From: Acidobacteriota bacterium
GTDB lineage: Bacteria > Acidobacteriota > Thermoanaerobaculia > Multivoradales > Multivoraceae
DNA: 64,000 nucleotides
NCBI GenBank assembly: GCA_028877275.1
Contig: JAPPFP010000014.1
Coordinates: 1-64,000, forward strand
Direction: 5' to 3'
The position numbers and the translations under genes are program-made. Of the stretch, positions 17,484 through 25,483 are shown in pieces; positions within the stretch are counted from its first letter, which is position 1; each line of letters starts with the position of its first letter. Under the pieces are notes generated by a model. It was not told the DNA's origin. It made no database searches and was given only the letters and a program-made list of their open reading frames with translations.

Positions 17484-18808
17484 GTCCTGGCGGCAGCGGA
17501 TCGCAGCCTGCCGCCCGCCGCGGAGCGGTGGCGTCCTGGTGTCTCTACGACTGGGCCAACTCCGCCTTCACCACCCTGGTGGTGACCTTCGTCTACGCCA
17601 CCTACTTCTCGCAGACGTTCGCCGAGGACGCGGATCGCGGCACCGCCCTGTGGTCGCGCGGGATCACGATCAGTTCCCTGATCATCGCCATCATCTCGCC
17701 GCTGCTGGGAGCGATGGCCGACCGCTCGGGCCTCAGGCGCCGCTTCCTGGCCGCCGCCACCCTGGTTTCGGTCGCCGCCACCGCCTGGCTGACCTTCATC
17801 GTCCCGGGAACCGGCAACGCCGTTCTCTCGGCACTGACGCTGTTCGTCATCGCGAACGTCGGTTTCGAGGTCGGCATGGTCTTCTACAACGCCTTCCTGC
17901 CCCAGTTGTCGACGCCCCGAACGATCGGACGGATCTCGGGCTACGCGTGGGGGCTCGGCTACGCGGGAGGGCTCGTCTGCCTCGTGGTCGCTCTGCTCGG
18001 GCTGATCGGTCTCGGCGAGGGTGCGCCCTGGTTCCCGCTCAGCACGGAAGACGGCTTCAACGTCCGTGCCTCGAACCTGCTCGTGGCCGGCTGGTTCCTG
18101 GTCTTCAGCCTGCCGGCGCTCATCCTGCTGCGCGACGAAGCAACGCCTCGCAGCGACGCATCCACACCCGGCGCGATCGCATCCGTGCGCGGCGCCTTCC
18201 GGGACCTCGGCCGCACGCTGACCCGGATCCGTGATTTCCGGGACATCGTCCGCTTCCTCATCGCGCGCCTGATCTACAACGACGGCCTGATCACCGTGTT
18301 CGCCTTCGGCGGCGTCTACGCCGCGGGCACCTTCGGCATGGACACGGCGGAGGTGATCGTGTTCGGCATCGCCCTCAACGTCGCGGCCGGACTGGGCGCG
18401 TTCCTGTTCGGGCTCGTCGACGACCGCCTGGGCGGGCGCACCACCGTGCTCTGGAGCCTGGTCGGCCTGTTCGTCTGCTCCCTGGTCGCGGTCGCGGCGC
18501 CCAACAAGGCCTGGTTCTGGGGCGCGGCGCTCGTGCTGGGCCTGTTCATGGGCCCGAACCAGTCCGCGAGCCGGTCGCTCATGGGCCGATTCGCGCCCAA
18601 GCGCTACGAGTCCGAGTTCTTCGGCTTCTTCGCCTTCTCGGGCAAGGCGACGGCCTTCCTCGGGCCGCTGCTGCTGGGCCTCATCACCGCCGGCTACGGG
18701 CAGCGCGCCGGCATCGGCGTCGTCCTGGTGTTCTTCCTGGTCGGCGGTCTGCTGCTGCTCCGGGTCGATGAGGCGCGGGGCATCGAACGAGCGGCGCGCA
18801 GCGCCTGA
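17462..18808 (+). CDS. MFS transporter, UMF1/Atg22-like family
   Basis: 448 residues with about 12 hydrophobic segments. The N-terminal ASWCLYDWANSAFTTLVVTF is the hallmark of the UMF1 (Atg22-like) branch of the major facilitator superfamily, and the loop GAMADRSGLRRRF is the MFS motif between TM2 and TM3. Family members are proposed effluxers, for example of amino acids; the substrate here is unknown. The start is uncertain: GTG at 17462 overlaps the crotonase gene by 22 bases, while GTG at 17528 would start just before the conserved ASWCLYDW. Confidence 0.88.
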   Translation: MGGRTVLGPGGSGSQPAARRGAVASWCLYDWANSAFTTLVVTFVYATYFSQTFAEDADRGTALWSRGITISSLIIAIISPLLGAMADRSGLRRRFLAAATLVSVAATAWLTFIVPGTGNAVLSALTLFVIANVGFEVGMVFYNAFLPQLSTPRTIGRISGYAWGLGYAGGLVCLVVALLGLIGLGEGAPWFPLSTEDGFNVRASNLLVAGWFLVFSLPALILLRDEATPRSDASTPGAIASVRGAFRDLGRTLTRIRDFRDIVRFLIARLIYNDGLITVFAFGGVYAAGTFGMDTAEVIVFGIALNVAAGLGAFLFGLVDDRLGGRTTVLWSLVGLFVCSLVAVAAPNKAWFWGAALVLGLFMGPNQSASRSLMGRFAPKRYESEFFGFFAFSGKATAFLGPLLLGLITAGYGQRAGIGVVLVFFLVGGLLLLRVDEARGIERAARSA

Positions 18809-18855
18809 CGGGTCAACAATGGACTCCGGATCGACGTAGAAGAAAGGGAGGAGCG

Positions 18856-19443
18856 ATGGAGGCAGTCAGCGACTGGTGGGGCTCCCTGGAGGGGGCTTAC
18901 CGCGTTTTCTACGCGCTGGGGATCGTCTCCGCCCTGGCCCTGCTCGTTCAGGTCATCCTCACCGTCTTCGGACTCGACGACATCTTCGACGCGGCGGACG
19001 GCGACGGCGTATCCCTGCTCTCGCTGCGCACCGTGAGCGGCTTCCTCGCCGGCTTCGGCTGGACGGGTGTCGTGATGATCCGAGCCGGCTACTCCACCCT
19101 GGCCGCCTCGATCGGCGGCACGGTCGTCGGCCTGCTCTTCGCCGGCATCCTGTTCGGCGTCATGCGCGTCCTGATGGGGCTTCGCCACAGCGGCACGATC
19201 GACTACAGGAACGCCGTCGGCGTCGCCGGCAAGGTCTACGCGCCGATCGGCGCCAGCCTCGAGAAGCCCGGCCAGGTCGAAGTTCTGGTCCAGGGCCGCC
19301 TGCGGACGGTCGCCGCGATGACGCGGCACGACCAGGACCTGCCGACTCTCGCCCGCATCCGCGTGGTCGACCTCCTCGATCAGAACACCCTGCTCGTCGC
19401 TCCCCTCGACGCGGAAGCCGACGACCCGAAAGAAACCGAATAG
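18856..19443 (+). CDS. NfeD-like membrane protein with C-terminal OB fold (flotillin partner)
   Basis: 195 residues. Three hydrophobic segments (about 14-42, 65-80 and 80-108) are followed by a soluble domain of about 75 residues beginning at GKVYAPIGASLEKPGQVEVLVQG. This layout is typical of NfeD-type proteins, whose OB-like domain assists a flotillin. ATG 18856 has a clear GGGAGG upstream. The flotillin gene follows 25 bp downstream, as usual for this pair, and both probably act at the inner membrane in lipid-domain organisation. Confidence 0.82.
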   Translation: MEAVSDWWGSLEGAYRVFYALGIVSALALLVQVILTVFGLDDIFDAADGDGVSLLSLRTVSGFLAGFGWTGVVMIRAGYSTLAASIGGTVVGLLFAGILFGVMRVLMGLRHSGTIDYRNAVGVAGKVYAPIGASLEKPGQVEVLVQGRLRTVAAMTRHDQDLPTLARIRVVDLLDQNTLLVAPLDAEADDPKETE

Positions 19444-19468
19444 CAGTAGCAGCTAGGAGAATCCAACC

Positions 19469-20896
19469 GTGGACCTGATCATCCTCATCCTGTCCGCCCT
19501 GGCGGCGGTTCTCATCCTCGTCTTCGCGCTCTCGAGTCGATACCGGCGCTGCCCCTCCGACCGCATCCTGGTGGTCTACGGGAAGATCGGCGGCACCGGC
19601 TCGGCCAAGTGCTACCACGGCGGCGCGGCGTTCATCGTGCCGATCCTCCAGGCGCACCAGTTCCTCGATCTCGAACCGATGACGATGGACATCAACCTGA
19701 CCGGCGCGCTGTCGAAGCAGAACATCCGCGTGAACTGCCCGTCGACGTTCACCGTCGGTATCTCGACCGAGTCCGGGGTGATGGAGAACGCGGCCGAGCG
19801 CCTGCTGGGCATGCAGATGGAGCGCGTGTCGGCGCTCGCCCGCGACATCATCTTCGGCCAGATGCGCGTGGTCCTGGCGACGATGCCGATCGAGGAGATC
19901 AACGCCGACCGCGACAAGCTGATCGAGAACATCTCGAACGGCGTCGAAGTCGAGCTGAAGAAGGTCGGCCTGCGGCTGATCAACGTGAACATCCAGGACA
20001 TCACGGACGAATCCGGCTACATCGACGCGCTCGGCAAGGAGGCCGCGGCGCGGGCGATCAACGAGGCGAAGGTCAAGGTCGCCGAGCAGGAGCGCGATGG
20101 CGAGGTCGGCGCCGCGGCAGCGGAGCGCGACCGGCGTATCCAGGTCGCCGAGGCCAGAGCGACGGCCCAGGAGGGCGAGAACGAATCCGCGGTGCGCGTG
20201 GCCCAGTCCGACTCCCAGCGGAGAAAGGAAGAGGCCGAGGCAGAGCGCGACGCCTCCGCGGCCGAGAAGGTCAAGGCCGCCCAGGCGCTGCAGGAGGCCT
20301 ACGCGGCACAGCAGGAGTCAGAGGTCGCGCGCGCCAGCCGCGAGCAGGCGACCCAGCGGGCCGACGTCGTCGTCCCGGCCGAGATCAAGAAGGAGGAGAT
20401 CGCCACCCTCGCCGAAGCCGAGGCCGAGCGCAACCGTCGCCTGAAGCGCGGCGAGGCGGACGGCATCCGGTCATTGACCGACGCCGACGCCGACCGGATT
20501 CAGCGCCTCCAGGAAGCCGAAGCGGCAGGTATCGAGGCGATCCTCAAGAAGAAGGCCGAGGGCTTCGACCAGATCGTCGACGCGATCGGCGGCGCCGACA
20601 ACGCGGCGCTCCTGCTGGCCACGGAACAGCTACCCAAGCTGGTCGAAGAGCAGGTCAAGGCGATCGCCGGTCTCAAGATCGACAACGTGACCGTCTGGGA
20701 CGCGGGCCGGGGCGAGAACGGCAAGACCGCCACCGCCGACTTCGTCTCCGGCCTGGTCGGTTCCCTGCCGCCGCTCCACGAGCTGACGAAGAACGTCGGC
20801 ATCAGGCTGCCCGAGTACCTGGGCGCGCGTGAGGGCGACGAGCCGGCTTCGCCCGCGGAACCGGAAGCCGAGCCCGACTCCGAGGCGTCTACGTGA
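19469..20896 (+). CDS. Flotillin-family (SPFH domain) membrane protein
   Basis: 475 residues. An N-terminal membrane segment (LIILILSALAAVLILVFAL, about 3-21) is followed by the SPFH/PHB domain to about 200. Then comes a long, highly charged Glu/Ala/Arg-rich coiled coil (about 190-360) and a C-terminal flotillin region with TEQLPKLVEEQVKAIAGLKI. Flotillins scaffold membrane microdomains. GTG at 19469 is the chosen start, with AGGAGA upstream. The last eight bases overlap the convergent rpmB gene. The pairing with the NfeD-like gene supports the call. Confidence 0.92.
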   Translation: MDLIILILSALAAVLILVFALSSRYRRCPSDRILVVYGKIGGTGSAKCYHGGAAFIVPILQAHQFLDLEPMTMDINLTGALSKQNIRVNCPSTFTVGISTESGVMENAAERLLGMQMERVSALARDIIFGQMRVVLATMPIEEINADRDKLIENISNGVEVELKKVGLRLINVNIQDITDESGYIDALGKEAAARAINEAKVKVAEQERDGEVGAAAAERDRRIQVAEARATAQEGENESAVRVAQSDSQRRKEEAEAERDASAAEKVKAAQALQEAYAAQQESEVARASREQATQRADVVVPAEIKKEEIATLAEAEAERNRRLKRGEADGIRSLTDADADRIQRLQEAEAAGIEAILKKKAEGFDQIVDAIGGADNAALLLATEQLPKLVEEQVKAIAGLKIDNVTVWDAGRGENGKTATADFVSGLVGSLPPLHELTKNVGIRLPEYLGAREGDEPASPAEPEAEPDSEAST

Positions 20897-21128
20897 TGTC
20901 GCGGAGCGTCAGGCCGCGGCTCTTCAGATAGGGCATCAGGCCCTTCTTGTCGATCGTGCGCAGCGCGCGGGTCGACACCTTGAGCTTGAGCGTCCGCTTC
21001 AGCTCGGGAACATACAGCCGCTTGGTCTGGATGTTCGGCCGCTGCCACTTGTTCGTGACGTTGTGCGCGTGCGAGATGTTGTGGCCGCTCAGCGGCTTCT
21101 TGCCGGTGATCCGGCAGACTCTGGGCAT
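20889..21128 (-). CDS. rpmB: 50S ribosomal protein L28
   Basis: 79 residues, normal for L28. It opens with MPRVCRITGKKPLSGHNISH and contains TKRLYVPELKRTLKLKVSTRALRTIDK (residues 35-61). It has one N-terminal Cys and no CxxC zinc motif. It stands alone on the minus strand, without rpmG next to it, and its 3' end overlaps the flotillin 3' end. Confidence 0.96.
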   Translation of the reverse strand: MPRVCRITGKKPLSGHNISHAHNVTNKWQRPNIQTKRLYVPELKRTLKLKVSTRALRTIDKKGLMPYLKSRGLTLRDIT

Positions 21129-21308
21129 GTCAGGACTCCATCAGCGCGACGTCGCTGCAGCGAGCGTCGGGGCGGTCTCGTTCGGCGCGCGATCATAGCA
21201 GCGATCGGCTCACCGTGCCGCGGCCCACGTCGCCGCCGGCTGTTACGCTGTGGACCCGCAGCATCGCACGCCGGCGCCTGACAGGCGCACCAATCGGGAG
21301 GACTCACC

Positions 21309-23168
21309 GTGAACGAACTGGTCTACCGCTTCCTCCGCAACGATCTCTCGCGCCGCGGGTTCATTCAGGCGCTGACCGCGCTGGGGCTGACCGGCACGAT
21401 CGCGGAGTCCACCGCCAACGCCGCGGCCGCGGCGGCGAACGCCGACCCGGAGACGGGCAGCCGCACCGCGACCGGCACCGGCGGCGAGCTGATGGTCGAA
21501 CAGATGGAGGCCGCCGGCGTCCGATTCCTGTTCACCAACCCCGGTTCCTTCGAGGTCGGCCTGTTCGACGCCTTCCTCGACCGGCCGAAGATGCAGCTCA
21601 TCATGGGCCTCCACGAGGGGATCGTCATCTCGATGGCCGACGGCTACCACAAGGCTTCGGGCGAACCGGCACTGGTGAACGTCCACGTGATCGCCGGCAC
21701 CGCCCAATCCGCGGGCCAGCTCTACAACTCGAGCCGCGACGGCTCCGCCCTGATCGTCACCGCCGGCCTGCTCGACAACGAGATGCAGGACGACAACCTG
21801 CTGCTGGCGGCGCGCCCGGGCTTTGACCAGAAGGACGTGAACCGCCAGTTCACGAAGATGTCCTGGGAGACGCGCGATCCGGAGTCCATTCCGGTCATGC
21901 TCCGGCGCGCCTTCAAGGTGGCGACGACGGCGCCCGGCGGCCCCACCTACCTGGCCCTGGCCAACCACGCCCTGGAGGCCAGGGGTGTCTCCGCCGCGAT
22001 TCACGACCGTCCCTCCTTCATCATTCCGGACGACATTCCCGCCCGCACGGAGGACATCGAGGCCGTGGCGCGGATGCTGATCGAGGCGGAGGCGCCGATC
22101 CTCCACGTCGGCGACGAGGTCAGCAAGGCGGGCGCCCAGCAGGCTGTCCTGGAACTGGCCGAGCTGCTCCACGTTCCGGTGGCCGACGCGAATTGGCCGT
22201 TCCACAACTTCCCGCGCATGCACTCCCTGTTCGCCGGCGGCTACAACAGCCGCGGCCGCGACTTCGTCCTGCGCATCGGCGTCGGCGACATCGGCGGCAC
22301 CGCCGCCGCCGGGCCCGACGCCGAGGGTTCCCGGAGTGCCTGGATCGGCCTGAACACCGGGGCCATCGGCGGCGACCGGCCCTTCGGCCGTGCCGTCGTC
22401 GCGAACACGAAGCTGGCCGCCGAAGCGCTCGTCGAGGCGGTCGAATCGCTCACGACCGACGACCGCCGCAAGAAGATCCGCTCCTCGAGGGCTGACTCCG
22501 CCCGGAGGCAGCCCCAGCTCGACCAGGCGAACGTGGGACGCAGCCCCATCCACGCCGACGAGCTGGGCCACGTGCTCGAGACCGAGCTCGATCCCGACGC
22601 GATCATCGTCAGCGAGAACCTGAGCGGCTCGAACCAGTTCTTCTCGACCGGCCACCGCGACGGCGAGAAGACCTGGCTCGCCACCTCCGGCGCCGGCCTC
22701 GGCTGGGGCGTCGGCGCCGCGACCGGCGCCAAGCTCGGCCAGCCCGACCGGCAGGTCGTCTGCAACATCGGCGACGGTTCGGTCATGTACAGCGCCGCCG
22801 GCTTCTGGAGCCAGGCCCGCTACGGCGTGCCGGTGCTGACCGTGGTCACGAACAACCGCAACTACCAGACGGTCCGCTTCGCCTACGCCCGCTACGACGG
22901 CAGGATGAAGGCGGCCAACCGGTACACCGGCATGCACCTCGGCGACCCGGACATCGATTTCGCCGCGTTGGCCAGGAGCCAGGGCGTCGACGGCGTCACC
23001 GTCGAGTCGGCCGCCGACCTGCGGCCCGCGATCCGCCGCGGGATCGAAGTCACGCGCGGCGGCGAGCCGTTCCTCGTCGATGTCGTCGTCGATCGCAAGG
23101 GCGATGGCGGCGACTCCACCTGGCACCAGGAGTTCAGCCTCGCCGACCAGCGAACGAAGGCCGTCTAG
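21309..23168 (+). CDS. ThDP-dependent acetolactate synthase-like enzyme with Tat-type N-terminus
   Basis: 619 residues in the three-domain order of ThDP decarboxylases/synthases. The Pyr domain carries MGLHEGIVISMADGYHKASG with the activating Glu (about 105). A central domain is followed by the PP domain with GDGSVMYSAAGFWSQARYG and, 20 residues on, NNRNYQ, the Mg-ThDP motif. Unusually, the N-terminus reads RNDLSRRGFIQALTALGLTG followed by an Ala-rich stretch, like a twin-arginine signal, so the enzyme may be exported. GTG at 21309 has GGGAGG upstream. The substrate is unknown; a benzoylformate decarboxylase- or acetolactate synthase-like reaction is possible. A DUF5916 gene follows within 5 bp. 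Confidence 0.88.
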   Translation: MNELVYRFLRNDLSRRGFIQALTALGLTGTIAESTANAAAAAANADPETGSRTATGTGGELMVEQMEAAGVRFLFTNPGSFEVGLFDAFLDRPKMQLIMGLHEGIVISMADGYHKASGEPALVNVHVIAGTAQSAGQLYNSSRDGSALIVTAGLLDNEMQDDNLLLAARPGFDQKDVNRQFTKMSWETRDPESIPVMLRRAFKVATTAPGGPTYLALANHALEARGVSAAIHDRPSFIIPDDIPARTEDIEAVARMLIEAEAPILHVGDEVSKAGAQQAVLELAELLHVPVADANWPFHNFPRMHSLFAGGYNSRGRDFVLRIGVGDIGGTAAAGPDAEGSRSAWIGLNTGAIGGDRPFGRAVVANTKLAAEALVEAVESLTTDDRRKKIRSSRADSARRQPQLDQANVGRSPIHADELGHVLETELDPDAIIVSENLSGSNQFFSTGHRDGEKTWLATSGAGLGWGVGAATGAKLGQPDRQVVCNIGDGSVMYSAAGFWSQARYGVPVLTVVTNNRNYQTVRFAYARYDGRMKAANRYTGMHLGDPDIDFAALARSQGVDGVTVESAADLRPAIRRGIEVTRGGEPFLVDVVVDRKGDGGDSTWHQEFSLADQRTKAV

Positions 23169-23172
23169 GAGC

Positions 23173-25386
23173 TTGCGCCGTACCCTGGCGGGCCTTCTGC
23201 TCGCCCTTGGACTCCTGCACCCCCCCGTAGCGGCACAGACGAGCACCAGTCCACGGCCAACCATCGAGGCGCTCCGGATCGACACCCCGATTCGCGTCGA
23301 CGGCGTGATCGACGAGTCCGCCTGGGACCAGGCTCCCGTCGCCTCCAACTTCACCGCCCGCGAGCCGGAGGACGACCGCCCGGCCGCGCAGCAGACCGAG
23401 TTCTCCGTGGTCTACACGGAGGACGTCCTCTACTTCGGAATCCGCGCCTTCGACTCACAGCCGGAAGCCATCGTCGCCAAGGAACTGCAGCGCGACTCGG
23501 ACCACGGACGCAACGACGACTCGCTGGCGATCGTGCTCGACACCTTCCACGACCAGCGCAACAGCTTCAGCTTCGAGGTCAACCCGCTCGGCGCCCGCAC
23601 CGACTCCCTGGTCACCGACGAGGGCAAGGACCAGAACGTCGAGTGGAACGGGGTCTGGAACGCGACGGCCCGGCAAACGGCGGACGGCTGGCAGGCCGAG
23701 GTGGCGATCCCCTTCTCCACCCTGCGCTTCGACCCTGCGGCGAGCACCTGGGGCCTGAACGTCCGCCGGGTGGTCCGCCGGACCAACGAGGAGAGCAACT
23801 GGGCGCCCATCGGACGTGAGATCGGCCCACGCGCCGTCAGCCGCATGTACGCGGCGCACTGGGTCTCGCTCGCCGGCGATCTCACCGGCATCTCGGGTGT
23901 CAAGCCGGGACGGCGCCTCGACGTCAAGCCCTTCGTCCTGGCCTCCGCCGCGGACGAACCGCGCAACGAGGCAAGTGGAACCACCTCTGACATCGACGGC
24001 GGCATCGACCTGAAGTGGGGACTGACGAAGTCGCTGACCCTCGATCTCACGTACAACACCGACTTCGCGCAGGTGGAGGTGGACCAGCAGCAGGTCAACC
24101 TCACGCGCTTCTCGCTCTTCTTCCCCGAGAAGAGGGAGTTCTTCCTGGAAAACGCGGGCATCTTCGAGTTCGGTCCGCCTGCACCCGGAGGCATGCAGCC
24201 CCCGCTCATGAAGGCCTTCTTTTCGAGACGCATCGGGCTGGATCGCGGCGAAGAGGTTCCCATCGATGTCGGCGCCCGCCTGACCGGGCGGGCCGGAGCC
24301 TGGAACCTGGGCCTGCTGACGGTGGGGACCGAGGCCGTCGCGGCTGGAACCAGGCCCGCAACGGCCGCCACCCAACACAGCGTCTTCCGCCTCAAGCGCA
24401 ATCTCGGCGAACGTTCCAGTGTCGGGATGATCTACACCGAACTCGATCCGCGCGCCGGCGCGACGAACCAGCTCTACGGCGTCGATCTCGACTACAAGCC
24501 GACCCGCCAGTCCGCCTTCTACCTGTTCGGGGCCGCCACCGAAGAAGACGGGCAAGGCGGTGACACAGGTGCTCTCGGCACCGGCTACAGCTACACATCG
24601 CGCAGCATCCGCGCCAACTTCGACCTGATGGAGTCGCAGGCCGACTTCGACCCCGGCTCCGGTTTCCTCCTGCGCCGGGACTTCCGCCGGTACAACCCGA
24701 GGATTCGCTGGGAACCCCGGATCAACCGCGGTGTCGTCCGCAGTCTGACGCTCGAGGCCGAACTCGACTACTTCGAACGCGAGAGCCTGGGCAGCGTGGA
24801 GAGTCGCAAGCTGCTCCTGGCGCCGATCGGCGTACGCACGACCGGCGACGACCGGTTTCGTCTCGCCTTCGTCGACGAAGTGGAGCAGCTCTTCGAGCCC
24901 TTCGAGATCCGTCCCGGCATCGTGATCCCGGCGGGCGTGTATCGCTTCAACTCGATCTTCCTGCGGGGCTTCTCCAACCAGGGACGGCGACTGGCCTGGC
25001 GCGGCAACATCAACGTCGGCGAGTTTCTGAGCGGCGATCGCCGGAGCATCGTGCTGTCGAACTTCGTTCGCCTGTCACGCCACCTGCTGACCGAGTTCCA
25101 GTGGAACTACAACGACGTCACGCTGCCCCAGGGCGACTTCACCGCCACGATCTACACCCTCCGCCTCGACGCCGCCTTCAGCCCGGACCTGCGCCTCAAC
25201 ACACTCGCGCAGTACAACGAGGCGGCCCAACTGGCCGGCGTCAACGTGCGCTTCAACTGGATCTACAAGCCCGGCGCCAACCTCTTCGTCGTCTACAACC
25301 ACAACTGGGTTGCGCCGACGTTCAGCGCCAGAGAGACGGCCCGCCGAGAGTTGATCGTCAAGTTCAACTACCTCTGGCAACCCTGA
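23173..25386 (+). CDS. DUF5916-type outer-membrane protein with CBM9-like N-domain
   Basis: About 737 residues. A signal peptide (LAGLLLALGLLHPPVAAQ) leads into a CBM9/DOMON-like domain that begins IDTPIRVDGVIDESAWDQAP and continues to about residue 200. The C-terminal 500 residues are rich in alternating beta strands with many Tyr/Phe/Arg turns, including FPEKREFFLENAGIFEFG, the signature of DUF5916. The ending FNYLWQP looks like an outer-membrane barrel terminus. Function is unknown; carbohydrate or glycoconjugate handling is plausible. The start is uncertain: TTG at 23173 just before the signal peptide, or an ATG at 23080 inside the ThDP gene. Confidence 0.85.
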   Translation: MRRTLAGLLLALGLLHPPVAAQTSTSPRPTIEALRIDTPIRVDGVIDESAWDQAPVASNFTAREPEDDRPAAQQTEFSVVYTEDVLYFGIRAFDSQPEAIVAKELQRDSDHGRNDDSLAIVLDTFHDQRNSFSFEVNPLGARTDSLVTDEGKDQNVEWNGVWNATARQTADGWQAEVAIPFSTLRFDPAASTWGLNVRRVVRRTNEESNWAPIGREIGPRAVSRMYAAHWVSLAGDLTGISGVKPGRRLDVKPFVLASAADEPRNEASGTTSDIDGGIDLKWGLTKSLTLDLTYNTDFAQVEVDQQQVNLTRFSLFFPEKREFFLENAGIFEFGPPAPGGMQPPLMKAFFSRRIGLDRGEEVPIDVGARLTGRAGAWNLGLLTVGTEAVAAGTRPATAATQHSVFRLKRNLGERSSVGMIYTELDPRAGATNQLYGVDLDYKPTRQSAFYLFGAATEEDGQGGDTGALGTGYSYTSRSIRANFDLMESQADFDPGSGFLLRRDFRRYNPRIRWEPRINRGVVRSLTLEAELDYFERESLGSVESRKLLLAPIGVRTTGDDRFRLAFVDEVEQLFEPFEIRPGIVIPAGVYRFNSIFLRGFSNQGRRLAWRGNINVGEFLSGDRRSIVLSNFVRLSRHLLTEFQWNYNDVTLPQGDFTATIYTLRLDAAFSPDLRLNTLAQYNEAAQLAGVNVRFNWIYKPGANLFVVYNHNWVAPTFSARETARRELIVKFNYLWQP

Positions 25387-25402
25387 CTAGGGGAATGCGA
25401 GA

Positions 25403-25417
25403 AACCGGCGTCCGGTT
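25403..25417. terminator. Small hairpin after the DUF5916 gene
   Basis: AACCGG at 25403-25408 pairs with CCGGTT at 25412-25417 around a CGT loop, between the convergent DUF5916 and HExxH-protein genes. There is no T tract; a terminator role is weakly supported. Confidence 0.3.
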
Positions 25418-25483
25418 CGTGCGAGAACTCCTGCGCAGCCGTGTTGACCGACTCAACGAATCGTTGACACGCGGCGCTTAGCC

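Noticed and set aside
21243-23354. 700-residue minus-strand frame opposite the ThDP gene
   Set aside because: High-GC antisense open frame; its codons mirror the ThDP enzyme and no family motifs are present.
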